In this document: positions 62,701 to 64,000 of the stretch, piece after piece
Layout: each line of letters starts with the position of its first letter
Position numbering within the stretch: position 1 is the stretch's first letter
NCBI RefSeq assembly: GCF_003418935.1
Contig: NZ_QVMT01000001.1
Coordinates: 310,001-374,000, forward strand
Direction: 5' to 3'
DNA length: 64,000 nt
Source: Emticicia sp. C21
Lineage (GTDB): Bacteria > Bacteroidota > Bacteroidia > Cytophagales > Spirosomataceae
Notes under the pieces: generated by a model
Seen by the model: only the letters and a program-made list of their open reading frames with translations
Told to the model about the DNA's origin: nothing
Database searches by the model: none
Made by a program: the position numbers and the translations under genes

Positions 62701-62798
62701 TGACTTAACCCCTCTTTCAGACCAATCTGGTCTAAACTTGGCTCAGCCATCACTTTAAAACCCAATAAAAAGAAAATAGTAAACAGTCTCGATAACAT
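59703..62798 (-). CDS. Propeller-type sensor histidine kinase (Reg_prop, Y_Y_Y, HisKA_3)
   Basis: 1031 aa from ATG 62798; a GTG at 62804 would add two residues. Signal peptide in residues 1-17. Residues about 25-670 carry some fourteen Reg_prop blades (DKEGYMWFGTQNGLNRYDG and similar), then Y_Y_Y near 690-755, a membrane helix at WWFYLLSFVILGSVVMTFY, and a dimerisation/His domain with QDMHDEFGNSLTRISLLTELIKNKL (His of MHDEFGN), ending with HATPase_c (DNGIGIQANKPNNGNGLGNIRSRAEKIGA). It senses something periplasmic and passes phosphate to the adjacent LuxR regulator. Polysaccharide-sensing kinases of Bacteroidota have the same sensor layout. The promoter is site C. Confidence 0.92.
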   Translation of the reverse strand: MLSRLFTIFFLLGFKVMAEPSLDQIGLKEGLSQSEVRTILQDKEGYMWFGTQNGLNRYDGSQMKHHYNNPFEKNTLSSDDVTFLYEDSGQKIWIGTKHGLNSFNKISKDFERHTDLFGKNKPDYSYVITGIVEDQQKTLWVSTYDGLWRLVPKGKSYKAIHYEHDSTNRKSLGSYGVGYVVKDKKGGIWLTTRIGLSKVSIRNPDKQPEQQQVEFIHARNASQDFYKKLNFPIQRIFCDEQNNLWVAAQERLFRLNLNNSELQDFSDQLIHSDVFISAIMVDRFNTVWVGTMARGVFRYRVKGNAIELIEHIEEDALSKKGLKSSAIFSIYEGKEANEDIVWIGTREAGVHLFSHSKNSFRQWDKILARENSIAATSVFGICKDSYGDIWVGTYEGLFRINSRTTDYKKYLFSTTNNRLNSHQVIFEDSGKNLWVGSNEGVFKYNRAADKFYNFPIPKIKGREPTVIHFLEDRNHSIWIGTGGYLLNIKGNTFKRYDQTPDGVMLSVAALQEDSKGNLWIGTYNGLVKFNPATETFKTYSNNPSQPKSLISDLILSILYDKNNQIWVGSPKGLSKLVVENGKESFIHYTEKDGLPNSFVYSTLADAKGRIWMSTNNGISCFDPTKKTFQNYSSDDGLSNREFNSGAYFQTKSGEIFFGGLGVFVSFHPLQMTSNRHLPKTVITSFMKFEKEQNLDSLLMRDGKIKLNYNENFFAFRFASLDFTNPEKNQIAYKLENFDKDWIYYGTRRYINFTNLRAGDYVLKIKSANNQGFWNEKDILTIPISIAPPFWQKWWFYLLSFVILGSVVMTFYRVRVNRILEIERVKSEENERVRKIAAQDMHDEFGNSLTRISLLTELIKNKLKKSESEEALVLLSKIGDNAGRLYQGTKDFIWAINPEHDNLFEIAIRIKDFCDEILDKRDIRFICEGISEDFEAIKLPMGASRHLVMLFKEAIMNTLKHANATEVKLNFKQENRKLTICWQDNGIGIQANKPNNGNGLGNIRSRAEKIGAEVEIISKNNEGTTVKLVINK

Positions 62799-62815
62799 AC
62801 ACACTAATTGAACTG

Positions 62816-62861
62816 CTAATGTACGAATATAATACCTATCTGAATCTCACCCAATTTGGGG
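62816..62861 (-). promoter_or_regulatory. Palindrome plus -7-like box, promoter of the propeller kinase operon (site C)
   Basis: ACCCAATTTGGGG (62849-62861) is the palindrome. On the minus strand, 28 bp after its TTG comes TACATTAG (complement of 62816-62823), one mismatch from TANNTTTG. The kinase start is 62798, so the leader is short. The spacing fits sites A, B and D (27 bp). Confidence 0.5.
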
Positions 62862-62918
62862 GGATTTAAAAATGTTAAATCTATAGTAAATATACGTTAA
62901 AAATAAAGTATTAAAAGC

Positions 62919-62946
62919 GGACGTGTGCTTGTCCATTTTCGGACAA
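62919..62946 (+). promoter_or_regulatory. Inverted GGAC/GTCC repeat upstream of the ABC permease
   Basis: GGAC (62919-62922), TTGTCC (62929-62934) and GGACAA (62941-62946) alternate; the last two form a perfect 6-bp dyad with a 6-nt centre. It lies about 80 bp upstream of the candidate start of transcription of the permease gene, a normal place for a sigma-54 activator site. The region also has TTTGGCAT at 62996-63003. Confidence 0.4.
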
Positions 62947-63049
62947 AAACTATAGCTACCCCCACACAAAACACTGATTATCAAATGATTAATTATTTGG
63001 CATAAATTTTCGGATATAGAATTAAACCCCCACTTAAATATTTTAGCAT

Positions 63050-64000
63050 ATGTTTCGGAATTATGTAAAAATCGCCTGGAGAACCCTCTTCAAAAATAAG
63101 CTGTATAGCTTACTTAACATTGCCGGCCTTACTTTTGGTCTGATTTGTTTCTTTCTGATTGGTTTATTTGTTTTCGACGAATTGACTTTTGATGAACAGC
63201 ACAGCAATGCTGACCGCATCTATCGTTTGATTGAGCATAAAAGCGAGAAAGGTGAACAAACCGTTATTGCAGGCGGCTCTTTCAAAATTTCAGAAGAATC
63301 AAAAAAAGCAATCGGTGAAGTTGAAAACTCTACCCGCATAAGCCGAATAGGCAGAGCAAACCTGATTAACCCCGATAAACCTGAAATTAATTTTCAGGAA
63401 GATGTAACGGTAGTTGATGGCAACTTTTTGAAAATATTTGATTTCCCACTTGTTGAAGGGAATAGAGAAACTGCACTCGTTGAACCCAATACTATTGTAA
63501 TTACCGAAGAATTGGCACTTAACAGATTTAATACGACCAAAGTGTTGGGCAAAACACTAAAATTCAGCTTTATCGATTCACCCTTAAAAATCACGGGTGT
63601 TCTGAAAAATCATAAAAAAAATTCAAGCTTCAATTTTAATAATCTGTTATCAGAAGCTACAAATCACTCTGCCTCCTATTTCAAAGATATGATGCAGAAT
63701 GATTGGCTTTCGAGCAATTTCTCAGTGTATTTTTTATTGAAACCTCAGTCAGACCCTGAGAGAGTTGCACTCAACCTGAAAAACCTTGTGCTTAAAAACT
63801 TTAAGCCAGAAGCAGGCACTACTTTTTCTTATGGTTTACAAAACCTGAAAGATGTTCATTTACAATCTGAGGGAATTTACGATGGAGCCAGAAATTCAAA
63901 TGTGTCTGCAATGGCTCAGGGTAATCCTTTATATATAAAAATATTCATTTACATTGCACTTTTTGTGCTGTTGATTGCAGGAATTAATTATATTAATTTA
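63050..64000 (+). CDS. ABC transporter permease, FtsX/MacB type (partial)
   Basis: The frame starts at ATG 63050 and is open to the window end (317 codons). MFRNYVKIAWRTLFKNKLYSLLNIAGLTFGLICFFLIGLFVFDELTFD is the standard N-terminus of this family, with the first membrane helix at GLTFGLICFFLIGLFV. A periplasmic MacB_PCD-like domain follows (RIYRLIEHKSEKGEQTVIAGG..., NFLKIFDFPLVEGNRETAL, PNTIVITEELALNRF). The second helix begins at IKIFIYIALFVLLIAGINYINL, where the window stops. Such permeases often act in efflux or envelope stress; the partner ATPase is not in view. Confidence 0.9.
   Translation, partial: MFRNYVKIAWRTLFKNKLYSLLNIAGLTFGLICFFLIGLFVFDELTFDEQHSNADRIYRLIEHKSEKGEQTVIAGGSFKISEESKKAIGEVENSTRISRIGRANLINPDKPEINFQEDVTVVDGNFLKIFDFPLVEGNRETALVEPNTIVITEELALNRFNTTKVLGKTLKFSFIDSPLKITGVLKNHKKNSSFNFNNLLSEATNHSASYFKDMMQNDWLSSNFSVYFLLKPQSDPERVALNLKNLVLKNFKPEAGTTFSYGLQNLKDVHLQSEGIYDGARNSNVSAMAQGNPLYIKIFIYIALFVLLIAGINYINL

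Overview
The window reads as a contiguous piece of a Bacteroidota chromosome, most likely from the Cytophagales (Spirosomataceae-like; genus not determinable by eye). The evidence is an AT-rich genome, the Bacteroidota-type promoter (TTG, about 19 nt, TANNTTTG) seen in front of several genes, type IX secretion (T9SS) sorting domains of both the A kind and the gliding-motility (B) kind, SusC-like CarboxypepD_reg plus beta-barrel outer-membrane receptors, propeller-type sensor kinases and stand-alone LytTR proteins. No rRNA, tRNA, CRISPR array, transposase or prophage was seen.

Layout. 1-4.7 kb: start of a secreted protein (minus), argS, a glutathione peroxidase, menA and an OmpA-like lipoprotein. 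4.9-8.1 kb: a TPR protein, then a decaying stretch with two related gene remnants and two paralogous orphan LytTR regulators. 8.1-19.4 kb: a long D-Ala-D-Ala-ligase-like protein with a duplicated N-terminal motif, a NifU-like Fe-S protein, a secreted CocE-type hydrolase, a small cytochrome c, an OmpA/PD40 protein coupled to a polytopic membrane protein and an acyltransferase, and a secreted T9SS metalloprotease. 19.4-29.5 kb: an rRNA/tRNA 2'-O-methyltransferase, small cytosolic proteins, a type III polyketide synthase / methyltransferase / CrtA-like operon, a gliding-type T9SS protein, ybaB, a glycosyltransferase and coaE. 29.5-37.1 kb: dnaA, a methylmalonyl-CoA mutase small subunit overlapping a glycerate kinase, and an ATP synthase cluster (atpZ, atpI-like, atpB, E, F, H) that stops before alpha/gamma. 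37.2-43.0 kb: an alkyltransferase-like protein, a DUF3109 protein, a LysM lytic transglycosylase, an O-methyltransferase, aroC and an SRPBCC protein.

43.7-62.8 kb is the most interesting part. It holds, mostly on the minus strand, two beta-barrel receptors flanking a tricorn-type S41 protease, a deletion remnant of a third receptor, a PKD lipoprotein, a DUF1080 protein, a plus-strand response regulator/PAS kinase pair, and a propeller sensor kinase with a LuxR-type regulator. Three receptor-type promoters carry a CCCAATTTGGG-like palindrome (or half of it) exactly 27 bp upstream of the -7 box, and the propeller kinase promoter carries one at 28 bp. This looks like a small regulon in which one regulator controls the receptors and the kinase operon. 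The window ends inside an FtsX/MacB-type ABC transporter permease whose upstream region has an inverted repeat and a weak sigma-54-like site.

Intergenic DNA is rich in perfect hairpins. Many are convergent or downstream terminators. Others (10320, 19273, 20396, 27252, 37501, 43400, 46865) do not look like ordinary terminators and are listed separately. Functions come from motif recognition by eye, and no database search was possible.
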